DNA of 64,000 bases from Anaeramoeba flamelloides (GCA_027625915.1 JANTQA010000023.1:10478001-10542000); one strand, 5' to 3'. Positions 23,632-35,700 are shown, counted from the stretch's first letter. The notes: generated from the letters alone by a model not told the origin. A program made the numbers and translations.

Positions 23632-24118
23632 TATGTTGAATTTTGAGTTTTTCATTACTTGTATTTGACCTCTAAATGGTACAAAATTTTCACTTCATTT
23701 TCCATATTTTGTCTTCAATAAAAAGAGTTTTCTCAGAAGTGTGTCTAATTTGGGATCTATTTGAAAAGGGAAATTGAAAATTCAGTGAAAATTTTTTCCC
23801 ATTTATAATTCAAATACCAGTAATGCGAAAAATGGATCAAACATTTTCAAAACAACAATTCCTTTCTGAAAATGAGATTTAAAGTAATTCGGGTTTATAG
23901 TATTTGTATTTTTTCTTTTATTTTTCAATTTCAAAATGTGGTAAATTCTTATTGGGTTTGGCTATTTAAATTTACTAAAAGATTTTTTTTTATGGTTAGG
24001 GGTCCCTTAAAAGAAGTGAACCATTTACCTCTGTTAGTCAATACTTTAAGGCAACCTAAAATTTCTGAGTAAGAAGTGAAAATATATTTTATCATTTTTT
24101 TATTTTAATAATTTTAAA

Positions 24119-27100
24119 ATGAGCAACGTTGATAAGTCAATAATTGTTTGTGGTGAGTAGTTTTCAAATATCGCTTTGACAAAACAAATTGTTATCGCTA
24201 ATTTTTTTATTTCTTTTTATCAAAAAACAAAATAAAAACTTCACACGAAATTAATACTTTTTATTTAAAAAATAAAACAAAAAAAAAACAAAACTTTAAC
24301 AATGTAACACAACTATTACACAAACACTCAAACAATAACCCAAAAAAAAAAACCCTCCAATGTAAATTGAATAGATAATGGTACTGGTTTTGTAAAAGTA
24401 GGTTATGCAAATTCAAATTTTCCTGCAGCAGTTTTCCCTTCAATCGTTGGTAGACCAGTTCTTAGATACGAAGAAAATGTTACAAATGTTAAAATTAAAG
24501 ACATTATGATTGGAGAAGAAGCAGAACAAGTAAGAAATATGCTCCAAATTAGCCACCCTCTTGAAAATGGTAAGTGATTCCTTTTTTTCTTTTTTTTTTT
24601 TCTTTTTGCAAATTTAGCATGATCTTGAATTGTAAAAATGTTTTCAAACAATGTTGGATCTTTCAAAAATACAACTCACAAATCATAGTGTTTTTTTGAG
24701 AAATATTTTTTGAGTCCTTTCCTTCTCAAGAAAATATATAACAGAGCTCTTTTTTTTTTTTTTTTTTTTTGTACTCCTTTTATCTCTCAAACAAAATTCC
24801 TTACTTTTAATTAACCAAGAAATTAACTCCCTCTTTGATTTTTTTTTTTTTTTTATTTTTATTTTTTTTTTACTCCTTTTCTTCAAAAAACTTCTTTCAA
24901 ACATTTTTTTATAAAACAAAAAACAAACAACACCAAATGTAATACACCAAAACAAAGGTATTGTAAGAAATTGGGAAGACATGAAATATCTTTATGATTA
25001 TACCTTTGATAAAAAATTGGGAATTGAAACCTCAGACTGTAAAATCTTACTTACCGAAGCTCCAATGAACCCAGACAAAAACAGAGAAAAGATGGTTGAG
25101 ATGATGTTCGAGACCTATAACTTCAAGGCTGTTTATGTTGCCATCCAAGCCATTCTTGTTCTTTATGCACAAGGTTTAATGACTGGTGTTGTTGTTGATT
25201 CTGGTGACGGTGTCACACATATTGTGCCAGTTTACGAATCTTTTGTTTTACCACATTTAGTTAAAAGGATTGATATCGCAGGAAGAGACATTACCAGATA
25301 TTTAATCAAGCTTTTATTGCTCCGTGGGTATGTATTCAACAGAACCGCAGATTTTGATACAGCAAGGAAAATCAAAGAAAAGCTGTGTTATGTTTGTCAC
25401 GATCTTGATCTTGAAAAAAGACTTGCCCTTGAAACCACGGCTCTTGTAAGACCTTATAAACTTCCTGATGGCAGAACCATAAGAATTGGTGCTGAAAGAT
25501 TTGAAGCTCCAGAAGTTTTGTTCCAACCTAATTTAGTTGATGTTGAAAGTGTTGGTATTTCAGAAGCATTATTCCAAGTTATCAATAAAGCCCCAATTGA
25601 TATCCGTCCTCAAGTAAGTTTCAAGATCAAATTGTCTTTTTTCTTTTTTTATTTTTATTTTTATTTTTATTATTATTATTTTTATTTTTGTTATTATTTT
25701 TATTTATATTTAAGGAAAGTGTTGTGTGGTTAAAAAAACACAAGAAAAAAGAAATTTTATCTTTAAACGATCAGAAATCTTATTGTCTTCGTTTAATGTT
25801 AATAGATGAATTCGAGAGTTTTTAAGTTATTTTGTTCCTAATTTCTTGTAAATTTTTTAATTTTCCACCTAACAAATAAATGTCCAAAATTATGCACAAT
25901 ACCATTGTAACCAAAGGAACTATGGCTTTTTTCTTCTCAACTTTCTAATTTAAATTCATTTAATTTTATAATCAATTGTAAGGGTTGTATATTCTTATCA
26001 CATTTTCAAAAAAGTGATTTTTGATGGATCAGCTTTTCAATTTTTATGTTTGACTAAATCCTGTGGTTAAAAATTAATCACTTTTTGAACAGTTCAACTT
26101 CCATTTTAAAATTATGAAATTTCACAAAATTACCTATACAGATATTCTTATGTTTATGATTAAGAATAAAATAAAAACAAAAGCTTATGATTTATGTATA
26201 AAAAAATATTTTAATTTAGAAATAGATGAAGATATCGATTTTTTTTTGGGACAGCTCACTCTATAATGAAAAAAATAAAGAAAAACTTTTGATTAAAGAA
26301 TTAATACAAATAAACAAAAACAAACTCAAAATAATATCAAAGATATTATTCAAAATAAAGAATCATTATTCATTGGCCTTATAATTGGTAAATGATAACG
26401 AAAATTATGACTCTTTATTGAAATTTCGAAAAAAAATTTTAGAAATTAGGCAAGTATCATTCAAGTTCCGCTGTGTGCTGTAGAGTACCTAGATTTTCTT
26501 GAGGTTTTATGTTTTATTAGTAAAATCTTTGATTGTACTCTATTCTTCTGAATTCTGGAAAAGCAAACAGAAAGTGTCCGTAGGGTGTCAGAAGTGCTTT
26601 CAAGTGTCTAAATTTCCCATAATTAAAAGAATTGAGAATTTAAAAGTAAATTTTTGAAATTTTCTTTTTATTTCAAAAAGAAAAAAAAACCTAACGAAAG
26701 TGTATTTCTTGAGGTTTTCTATTTTATTCTGTAAAGTGTTCTAGGTTTTTTTTACTTAATTTCAGAAAACTCAAGAAAACCTAACGGAGATTTTTCAAAA
26801 TTAAAAAGAAATGAGTAAAAATCAAATATTTTACTCTATTCTTTTAAATTCTGGAAAAGATAAGGATGTTTTTTTAATTTCCTCCCTTCAAAATAAACAA
26901 ATAAAAAAAAAAAAATTAATCACTTTTTAATATTCGTCTCAATTCTAACATAATATTCATTATTTTTTACTTTGCTTTAAATTTCGATGATAAAGCTCAT
27001 TAGAGTTGAATTTTGTTTTTTGAGATCGCTAATATTGCCTAAAAATCCTTCTATTTTCTTCATTATTATTTCTTAATGATTCGTGTTCCGTTCTTTTTCA

Positions 27101-30100
27101 AAAAAAAAATCCAATCGAAAGATTTTAACGTTCAACTTCCTTTTCTTTTTTCTTCGATTAATAATTATTTGATTAAAACATGGGCTTAAACTTTTTGTAT
27201 TGTCATAAATTAATTTAAAAACGAAAAAATGAAAAATTTTCTGGTTAACAGTTAATTTTAAAGTTTTGAAATTTTGAAACAGATTGCGATTTATTGATAC
27301 TACAAGATTAGAATAATAACAATTTAAATAAAAAATCACAATTTATTGCTTATTTGGTGATTTTCAAAATTCTCAACAAATCCCTAATTTATTCTTTTTA
27401 TTTTATAAATATCATATATCGTTTTGAATAAAAATCATGGACAATGATTTCCCTTGTTTGAAACCCCTTTTTTTAAAGAATGTAAAAGAACAATATAATC
27501 TATAACAATCAAACCTTCCTAATTTACATTTATAGAAATGATTTGTTTTTTAATTTTTGAAATCCGATAAATAAATAAAAAAAATTTTCAAAAAATGATC
27601 ATTTTTAAAAAGTCACAGAAACTCTGAGATAGAGATCTGACAAATTATTCTTTAACCAATTTGTAAGATTGTAAAATATTTCTAAATCAGAATTTTCTGA
27701 TGTGGTTTCTGTGACTTTGAAGTTTAACTTTTTTAAAATGTAAAAAAAAAAAAATGTAACAAGTAGTTTAAAGGTTCAGAACCGATGAATTTTACTTTAG
27801 GAACAATTGTAATTTTCGGTCTATTTTGGATTTGGAAAAAAAGTGAAAATTTTTATTCATATGGCAAAATTTCTAAAATTATTTTAAAAAATTGTTTTAG
27901 ATTTACCAACAAAAAAACAATAAAAATTATAAAATTCAATTACTGTAATATTCCACGAGGCCATGGTCAGAAATTAAATAAAAAGATCAATAAAAATGTA
28001 TTTTTCAAAATGAAAAAAATCGGAGTGATTAGAAATCTCAACATTGTACACAAATAAAAATATTAGTAAAATATTTTGAAAAAAATCACAAGATTATTTA
28101 TTTAAGGGATTTGTTTGATACATCGCTTTTAAAAATAAATCTTAAAACTCAAATAGCAATAGCATTTCAATAGAGTCTCTGATTTAATTTTTCTTTTGAT
28201 TTTAAAAAATGAAAAATAAAAAATGTAAAAATACATACATTTTTTATTGTTTAATACATTCTCAAACAGCTTTTTATTTTATTTATTCTCATTACATTTT
28301 AATTGATTGATTCCACATTGCTTTTTTATTAATAGTCAAATTTACAATTTTCGAAAAGATGATTGTGCTTTCTAATTTACTTTTTTCCCAAAAAAAAACT
28401 TTGATTTTCAATTATTGAAAGAGTAATTTTTGATCAAACCCAAATATTCTTTTTTTTTTTCAAAAAACAAGAATTGTTTGTTTCGTATCTCAACGAAAAT
28501 AGGTTGTAAAAAATGGACCATTTTCATTTTAATCACTAATTCTTTTCAATTCTTTAATTAAAATTATTTGATTATTTTTTATTATAAAAATAAATATGAG
28601 GTTATAACAAAAAAAAAAAGAATAATGAAAAATTCAGATTTTCAGAAAAGAAGCCAAAAATACTCACAGAAACACATCATTTTTTTTAAGGGAAATAGAA
28701 ACCTTCATGTTAATCTGAATCAAAAACACTCCAAAAATGATGATTTCTGTTATTTTTTTTTTATATTTATAAAAAATGTATTCAAAAGTATTTTTTTTTT
28801 TATTTAGGTTTTTGTTTCGATAATTCATTTCATGTTTATGCATTATTATTATTTTTTTTTGTTGAAAAAAAAGATTTCTGTGATTTTTGTGATTGTTCAA
28901 AATTTAAATTATAAAATTTTCATTTTTTTTCATTTTCAAACAAATCCCTTAAGAATTTTTAATTTAATTTATCTTTTTAACTCAAACCAGTATGTTTAAT
29001 AATTCCATAACCAGTAAAAAATTGAAACATACCATGATATATCCTACCCTAAACCTAAAATGGTCTTCTTATTCTACTCTGATCTACCCAAGTACATCCT
29101 AATAACATCTTATGAAAGAACAAGTTTTTTAAATTGTTCTGTTATTTAATAGAAATCAAAATTTAAAAGACCTTTAAAACTCGAAATTTTTTTGACCAAC
29201 AATGATCAAAAATTTTTTTAACGATTTTTTTACATTAAAGAATTGTAAAAAGAGGATATTTTAGATTAATGGTTAGGGAAAAAAAAAACTAAAACAGGTA
29301 AAAAAAAATAAAATACAATTTTTAATTGGAAAAACCTTTAATAGAACAGAAAACAAAAAATAAAACCAATTCAAAAAAGAAATAAATTGACTTCAAATAA
29401 TAATTCATAATAATATTTTCAATCAAATCAACAAATATAGTTTAGATTTCGTTTTATATAGAAATCCAAAAACGATTAGTTGTATTCGGAGATTGCAAAA
29501 ATAGTAAAATTTTTTATCAAATATTTAATTATAGATCGTTAAAGAAAAAATCCAAAAGTAAAGATAGTATTATAAAAATTGCTAAATGAAAAAACCATTT
29601 ATTAATCAAAATATTTTTATAAAATTATGAGAATCAAACAGTGAAAATGAAAATAAAATTTTATTGTTTAAATAAAATTAAATTTGAAAAATTTTTTTCA
29701 AAACAATTTTTTAGTAATTGGTATATTTTAATTTATTTTGTGCCAATATTGGTTTATTCGATAATGAAATCTCTAGAATATTCAACAAAAAAAAATAATA
29801 ATAATGAATAAACATGAAATCAATTATCGAAACAAAAACCTAAATAAAAAAAAAATACCTATGAATACATTTTTTAAAAATCAAACAATAAATACATAAA
29901 AAATCCATAAAATTTTTGGCTTATACGTTTATGATTAAAATTCTTCAATTTTTTTCAAAAAAATCTTTTCAAAACTTCATTTTTTGGTAATTTTTATTTG
30001 ATTTTTTTTTGTCTTGGAACCGACCCCGAACACTTTTTTCACGGGAGACATAAATTAATAAAATTTTAAGATTAGTAGTTGTTTCATTAAAGGAGTTATC

Positions 30101-30794
30101 ATTTGATGAAATAAAAAATGATTATTTACTTAATCATAGTTTCGTTAAAATTCAATTCTTTTTGTAATTTTTAGGTTTCTATAAAAGTAATTTTTGAAAT
30201 AACAATATGGAAATTTGAGATTTTCAGGATAATATTCTTTCAAAATTTGATAAAATTTTGAGAGGAACTTTCTTAAATCTGTAATTTATTTTTTTTAAGA
30301 ATAAAACTAACTCCCAAAATTTATTTTATCTTTTTGTACTAGATTTGAGAGAGATTATTCATCATTAATAAATAAATTCTTTTTTTTTTTTTTTTTCCTT
30401 CTTTTCAAAAGAATCAACTAATCTAACTAAATATTTTTTCAAAATATTAATATATTAATATAATTAACAAAATATTACAAAACTATTTACTCAATCTTAG
30501 TTGTATCAACATATCGTATTATCTGGAGGAACTTCAATGTTTCCAGGTTTAACAACTAGAATGGAAAAAGATATCAAAGAATTATATTGTACTCATGTTT
30601 TAAAAGGAAATAGAAAAGGATTGAAAAAATTCAAACTCCATATCGAAGATCCACCAAGAAGAAAACATATGGTATTTTTGGGAGGAGCAGTTCTTGCTGG
30701 TTTAATCAAAGATCGACCAATTTGGGTTACTCGTGAAGAATATGCAGAAAATGGTGTCAGGTGCGTTGAAAAATTAAAAGGAAAAAAACTTTAA
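24119..30794 (+). CDS. ARP2: Actin-related protein 2 (Arp2/3 complex subunit), four exons
   Basis: Exons 24119-24152, 24375-24569, 24958-25613 and 30501-30794 join in frame to 392 aa (human ARP2 is 394). Introns start GTGAGT, GTAAGT and GTAAGT and end AG; lengths are 222, 388 and 4887 nt. Diagnostic segments in order: [20 protein letters not shown] (nucleotide loop 1), [53 protein letters not shown] (loop 2), [24 protein letters not shown] and [19 protein letters not shown], which is Arp2-specific. Arp2 pairs with Arp3 as the pseudo-dimer that nucleates branched actin filaments. Exon 1 carries only 11 complete codons, so a search for long frames misses it. The last exon begins TTGTATCAAC directly after a good acceptor. 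The huge third intron holds palindrome clusters and MITEs listed separately. Confidence 0.95.
25715..25825 (+). other. Possible alternative 3' terminal exon of Arp2
   Basis: Downstream of the exon-3 donor at 25614, a pyrimidine-rich stretch ends in an AG at 25713-25714. The next 36 codons stay open in the Arp2 phase ([20 protein letters not shown] and on to DEFESF) before TAA. Using this acceptor would give a 101-nt intron and a 331-aa protein lacking the last quarter of the actin fold. An open run of this length is not rare by chance, so this remains a candidate. Confidence 0.3.
26065..26460 (+). pseudogene. Coding-like stretch interrupted in several places, in Arp2 intron 3
   Basis: Successive plus-strand open segments read like one protein-coding sequence that no longer holds a single frame. 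They include [18 protein letters not shown], a [12 protein letters not shown] segment, and a K/I-rich helical part ([20 protein letters not shown]). It stops where the palindrome cluster begins. I recognise no family. It could be a decayed gene fragment carried in with a repeat, or a chance arrangement in A-rich DNA. Confidence 0.25.
26440..26880. repeat. Foldback cluster with CCTAACG boxes (copy in Arp2 intron 3)
   Basis: Contains the box GTGCTGTAGAGTACCTAG at about 26473, CCTAACGAAAG at about 26692, CCTAACGGAG at about 26784, and a palindrome at about 26800-26862 whose right arm (CTCTATTCTTTTAAATTCTG) is identical to one at 52976-52995. The set of boxes and palindromes is the same as in 52485-53135. 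No coding. Confidence 0.6.
27605..27726. mobile_element. Short MITE with AAGTCACAGAAAC ends
   Basis: The left end AAAAAGTCACAGAAACTC and right end GGTTTCTGTGACTTTGAAG form inverted repeats with a 12-13-bp exact core, enclosing about 95 bp. A related pair of ends (CTCACAGAAACAC and GATTTCTGTGATTTTTGTG) lies at about 28650-28895 in the same intron. Confidence 0.5.
27785..28057 (+). CDS. 90-aa ORF inside Arp2 intron 3, possible small membrane protein
   Basis: It starts with ATG and a hydrophobic stretch ([17 protein letters not shown]) that could be a signal anchor, followed by a strongly basic K/N/I-rich tail ([13 protein letters not shown], then [11 protein letters not shown]). No family is recognised, and no upstream or downstream exon is apparent. 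At this base composition a few frames of 90 codons are expected by chance, so a real gene nested in the intron is possible but unproven. Confidence 0.25.
   Translation: MNFTLGTIVIFGLFWIWKKSENFYSYGKISKIILKNCFRFTNKKTIKIIKFNYCNIPRGHGQKLNKKINKNVFFKMKKIGVIRNLNIVHK
28650..28895. mobile_element. MITE with TCACAGAAA ends (second copy type)
   Basis: The left end ...AAATACTCACAGAAACAC and the reverse complement of the right end CACAAAAATCACAGAAATC share the TCACAGAAA core of the 27605-27726 element. The interior differs. It lies in Arp2 intron 3. Confidence 0.35.
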
Positions 30795-31844
30795 ATTTCT
30801 ATTCTTGACTTTTTTTTAGAAAATCTTGTTACGACATGATACAAAAAGCAAATTTTGATCAAATTTTCATTTCTTTTTTTTTTTTTAATTTTTTAAAATA
30901 TTACATAATTGCTCAATTTATTTACCGAAACTAGAATGAATTTTTAATTTTAAATCTCCTTTTTTCAAGCTTTTTTTTTTTGAAATTTTTTATTGTTTCA
31001 AGTACTGCTCTAGGAATAAAAACAAAAATGGCTTTGAAAAAATCATTTTTCTGAATTTAACTTTTTTTTTTTTTTGGTTATCATTAAAAAAATTGTAAAA
31101 ACAATTATTATTAATTTTTTTTTATTGAATGAAGAGATAGATCAAATATCCTCTAACAAACCTTGATTAATAATATTAAATGTGCAATTTAGATGGTAAG
31201 ATTAAAAATAATATTTTGGAATCATGCAAGTTCTAAGTTTTTTTTATGGTTGAAAAAACAAAAAGAAAAATTAAAAAAAAAGAAAAAGAAAAAAAAACTT
31301 TTTATAAATATTTAGAAGAAGATTTGATAAAAGTCAATTTGTAAAAATCAAAAAAAAAAATAAAAAAAAAAGATAATAACAGGTTCATTTTAAGAAGTGA
31401 TTGGAAAAAATGAAAAAAAAAAAACAATGCTATCTTTAATTAAGAACACTCAGAATTGAAGCAAAAGTACTTTTATTTAACAATAAAAAAGAAAAGAAAA
31501 ATCTTAAAAATAAACAAGTGAAAACAAATTCAATCAAAAAGGAAAAAAATCCGACACTACTTTTACGACGACTCTCCCAATTGAACATTCAATTCCTTAA
31601 ATCCACAAACCATAAAATTTTAAGTTACACACAATATCATGCTTCAAGTATCCCAGTTAAACCCCATTCCAAAAATTTGGACACACCCAAAATCAAAAAC
31701 AAGTAAAAAAAAAAACTCAATTTATTGTATTTTTCCAAACCTATAATAAAACAAAATTTAAGTTAATCCAGTATTAATGATTTAATAAGTTATCATTTTA
31801 ATCCAAATTAATGAAAAAAATATAAAACAAAAAAATAAAAATAG
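30795..31844. other. 3' flank of Arp2, no recognised gene
   Basis: Poly-T and poly-A tracts dominate. A 62-codon frame at 31518-31706 opens with GTG, has no domain, and lies in a repeat related to 40060-40430 (shared TATCTTTAATTAAG, CCCAATTGAACATTCA and GGACACACCCAAAA boxes, partly inverted), so I do not call it a gene. Confidence 0.5.
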
Positions 31845-32189
31845 GTGTCTCCAAAATAATGAAACAAGCCGAACAAAAAATGTATTGGTAAATTTGTTGA
31901 AATTTCACCAACAATTGTTGATCGATCAAATGTTAAGATACCATCTACCAATAGTATGCTATTTTCCAATTTAACAAACTCAACACTAACCTTCTATCAA
32001 CCATTGAAAAAAAATTTCAGATCTAAGGAAACCGATTACTTAACTGCAAAAAAGGAAATGAAAACAAAACAAAAAAGACAAAAAATGAAATAATTTGTAA
32101 AATCAAAATTCTTTCCAATTTGAATTTAAAGTGCAGTAATGATGTTCTTTCCACTGTTTGAACTGTGCCCAAAATTTTGAAATCTAGTT
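31845..32189 (+). mobile_element. Partial MITE, AAACTCC family
   Basis: Only the right-hand half of the unit is present: GTGTCTCCAAAATAATG, then TTGGTAAATTTGTTGAAATTT, GATCGATCAAATGTTAAGAT and terminal AAAATTTTGAAATCTAGTTTA. This half starts at the internal copy of the terminal motif, which supports the idea that the 540-bp unit is two joined shorter elements. Confidence 0.5.
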
Positions 32190-32419
32190 TATTAGTAATT
32201 AACCACCAGATTTTTTTCCTTTGTAATTCTTCTTCATAATAAATATCAAATTAAGGAAGGGTGTGAATGGAAATATTTTTTTTCACAAGCAGATAAAAGG
32301 AAAAATAAATACCAATAAATATTATTCCTTAAAATCTTTATTTTAAAGTCGAATATATTACAAGAACAAATAAATCAAATGTTATCATATTTTAAGTACT
32401 CTTTGATCCCTATCGATTG

Positions 32420-32451
<32 letters not shown>

Positions 32452-32456
<5 letters not shown>

Positions 32457-32994
32457 AAATTCAAAATTCTCCACATAGTTAAAACGATTTTAAACACTCA
32501 CAATAATACAATTTCATTTAAATTTGAAATTAATTTTGATTTTTGGAAATTTTGAAAATCTTTTTTTCATCTTTTTATGTTTTTTGTTTTCATATCATTT
32601 GTTAAATCCCGTAACTTGTTTCTTTTGATCAAAATTTTTTTTGAAAAGTTGATAGAATATTAAAGTAAATTTGAGTTGTTCAAAATAGAAGAACTCAAAT
32701 AATATTAGTTGATGGTCTCTACCCTTTGATTAATCAATATTCCAACTAAAATTTTTACAAATTTACCAAATACAATTTTTTCTTTTGCTCTCTCCAAAAT
32801 TTTTAACACACCAATAATTTATTAATATTGATAATTATATATTTTTTATTTTTGAGCAATTTAATTTATAAACAATTGTTAGCATTCCAATAAGTAAATG
32901 GTTCTAATTGGATATTTTTTTGAGAATTGATGAAATAAATTTTTGATTTTACAAAAATTTGAATTTGGTGTGTTAAAAATTTTGATTTGGAGTT
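32452..32994 (-). mobile_element. MITE, AAACTCC family, inverted copy
   Basis: 543 bp inserted directly at the end of a (TA)n tract. The left end is AAACTAAAATTCAAAATTCT and the right end TTTTGATTTGGAGTTTA. The interior is the reverse complement of 43806-44344. The internal motif TCCAAAATTTTTAACACACC is well preserved here. Confidence 0.65.
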
Positions 32995-33061
32995 TATATA
33001 AAATAACTTCAAAAAGATAAAAATTCATAATCGTTCAAAAAAATATTTTCTGATCATTTGA

Positions 33062-33645
33062 AAAGATGTCCTTAATGTAATTAAGTACTATTTTTTTCTG
33101 ATTAATATTTTTCGAAATCTAGCCTTATAACTTAATTCAATTAACCACTCGGAAATTTTTTTTAGAATTAAAACAATATCAACTATTGATTATCGAAAAT
33201 ATTTTCTGAAATCACTGTGCAATTTTTTATTTTTTTTTGAAAAATTGGGGTTGAGAAAATTTAGAAATCAAAGAATAAGCTAATATATTAAATTAGAATA
33301 CTTTTCCAGAGAATTTATCTTTTTCAATAACCCTTTTTTTGAATTTTAGCATTTGATAATAAAAAAAAAACATTTGAAGATAAAATTAGTGCCTTTTGTG
33401 AAAATAAAAGCCCCTTAATTTAGAATTTGTTTTAGTAAATGAGTTAAAATAAGATATTGTATATAAAAACATACATATTTTTAATTTTGAATTTAATCAT
33501 TTTGGCAAAAAATGTTTTCAAGAAAAATTTAAATTGAAACTTTATTTATTTTAATTTTATCATTTAGTTTTTTTAATTTTTTTAATGGAAGGTATTTGAT
33601 CAGTTTTCAATTTTTAGTGTTTTTTGGATTGTAGGGGCATATAAT
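33062..33645 (+). mobile_element. MITE-like element with TCCTTAA/GGGGCATA ends, second copy
   Basis: Aligned with 21525-22112 over its whole length in the same orientation; the left end is GATGTCCTTAATG and the right end GTAGGGGCATATAAT. At this site it lies before the 33655-33862 MITE, whereas in the first locus it lies after the equivalent MITE. Confidence 0.55.
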
Positions 33646-33654
33646 AAAATTGAT

Positions 33655-34340
33655 AAATAAATCCTTTTTAAAAAGAGTAACTCATCAGAAAAAAATAAAA
33701 TGAAAAAAAAAATATCTTCTTTTATATCCAAGCATAACTAATATTTAAATGTTCATTTTTAAATTATTCTAAATATCTAAAAACCAGATATTAAAAAAAT
33801 TAAAAAAAAAAAACAAAAAGGAAAGAAAATTAAAATACAGATTTTGAAATGAACATTATGGATCTTTTATTTCTGAATTTCCACTGAAAAAAAGTTTAAC
33901 AAGAAGATTTTACGTTAACTATTATCAAATTTTCAAAGATATTATATTGCCATATTTTTTTATATGTATTTATATTTTCTATATATATTTTTTACTACTG
34001 ATTTGCTTGAAAAAAGAAAGAAAATAACGAAATAAATAAAAAAAACAAAAAACAGAAAAAGAAAAAATTTTCAAAAAAAAAGATAAAGAAAAAGAAAAAA
34101 AAGGAAAACAAAAATTCGAAAAAGAAAAACTAATATTTCAAGAAGATATAGAAAAAATTATTCTAATCCAAAAATTGGATAACAAAAGAAAAAGTAAAAA
34201 TAACAAAATTTGAAAAAAAGATTATTGATCCAAAAATTTGAAAATTTTTTTTTGAAAAGAATTAGGATAAAACCTCTAAAAACTGCCTACAATACCATTT
34301 TAAAGTAGATCAGTATTTTGAAAAAATAACTATGATATAT
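33655..34340 (+). repeat. Diverged GTGACTCAC-type MITE plus its right-hand companion block
   Basis: 33655-33862 corresponds to the MITE at 20628-20837 (AAAAAGAGTAACTCATCAG at the left, TTTTGAAATGAACATTA at the right). 33863-34340 corresponds to 20838-21310, including the AAAGAAAAAG-rich tract and the CCAAAAATTTGAAAA box. Strongly diverged, no coding. Confidence 0.5.
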
Positions 34341-35406
34341 TCTAGATATATATCATTTTATTCTTTTTGTTTCACACACTTTAATAATGTTAAACCAATT
34401 TCGAACCTTTAACTTATAAACTTAATATGTTATTAAACTTTATATTTGATTACGGTGAGAAAAAATTATAAAATAAACTCTTTTTGGAAGAAAAAAGCAG
34501 GTAACCTGAAATTAAAATTAGATTAACAAAAATCAAAAAAGATTATCCAAAAAAGAAAAATATTCATGAATTTTGTAGTTACTTTGTACATTAATTATAA
34601 TTTGAATCAATTTTCACAAAAGTATTAGAATTACGAACCAGAATTTAAATTTGTTGTGTTATTGTGACTTATGAGTATATGTTTATTTTTTTCTCTAATT
34701 AATACTTTTTTGCTAAAAAGTGGTTTTTATTCTGGAAGTAAATTGTTTTTTTTTTGTGAAAAAACCGGGTTTTCACAGAAAAGTACTGTTTTACAAGAAT
34801 AAAATATATCTAATAAATAAGAGGGTTAGTTTAAAAATACGAAATTAATTTGAAGATCTTTTTGTTTCAGATCTACAATTAAAAAAAAAATGTTTTCTTG
34901 CCAAACAAAACCAAAATAAAAAGATTTAAAGTTCTTAATCGTATCTTTATTTATACAGTTCAATAAAAATAAAACGGAATAGAGAAAAAGAAAAATATTT
35001 TTTTTGGCAAAATAGCTAAAATTCCAAATTTATAGAAAAGCAATTAAAAATCAACATAAAAAAAGTATTAAAATATATAATAGACAATTTTTTTAAAAAA
35101 GGTGTTTAACCTTCAAAAGTTAAATTCTTAAGAAGAAAGAGAAAATTTCCTTAGATCTAAATACTCAAGAAAAATTAAAAAAAAAAAATCATTCAACTTT
35201 TGTGTTGAAATTTCTCTCAAATGTAAAGTTAAGAAAAGAAGGAGAAAAAAAAAGAAGATAGCAAGCTTTCCAAAAACAAAAACTTCTTTAATTGTGATTG
35301 CACATTTCTGCCATTGATAAAGCTTTTAAAATTGGAAATATCTCCTTTTTTATTGCAGATACTTTTATCAAATGTTAAACCGAGTACAACCAAATGACGA
35401 ACCTCA

Positions 35407-35700
35407 ATGGGATTGATAAGTCTCCAAAGTATTTTCTTTCTTCATAGCAGTAGCTAATACTACAATGATGGATTGAGAAATGATAATTTACCATAAGTTG
35501 TTACATTAGTTGATTAAAAAGACAGATAAATTTGCAAATCAAGCCAAACCAAAATTTAATAATTGCTTTGATCTGATCATTGATTATGTATTTTTGTCTT
35601 TGTTTGTTTTTTGTTCATTTGTTTGAAAAAAAATTAGATTTGGAGATCAGTTTGTTATTCAACAAAAAGTTATCAATTTGCTGATAGGTGTCTCGAATAA
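35407..35700 (+). CDS. Possible 48-aa three-exon gene
   Basis: Candidate exons are 35407-35428, 35526-35587 and 35638-35700, with introns of 97 and 50 nt (GTATTT donors, CAG and TAG acceptors). The joined frame starts MGLISLQNKFANQAKPKF, continues NNCFDLIIDYIWRSV and ends YQFADRCLE with TAA. All junctions keep phase and an in-frame stop precedes the ATG. I recognise no family. Weak points are short exons, one very short intron and a competing open frame at 35359-35412 in the same DNA. Confidence 0.25.

Noticed and set aside
23872-24072. 66-codon plus-strand ORF just before Arp2
   Set aside because: It does not join the Arp2 frame, starts within A/T-rich spacer and has no domain; the Arp2 ATG at 24119 with its intron gives a complete protein without it.
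29045-29060. CCCTAAACCTAAAA, reminiscent of an interstitial telomere repeat
   Set aside because: Only one full TTTAGGG-type unit plus a variant; too short to distinguish from chance.
31518-31706. 62-codon ORF starting with GTG
   Set aside because: Non-ATG start and located in a dispersed repeat shared with about 40060-40430.
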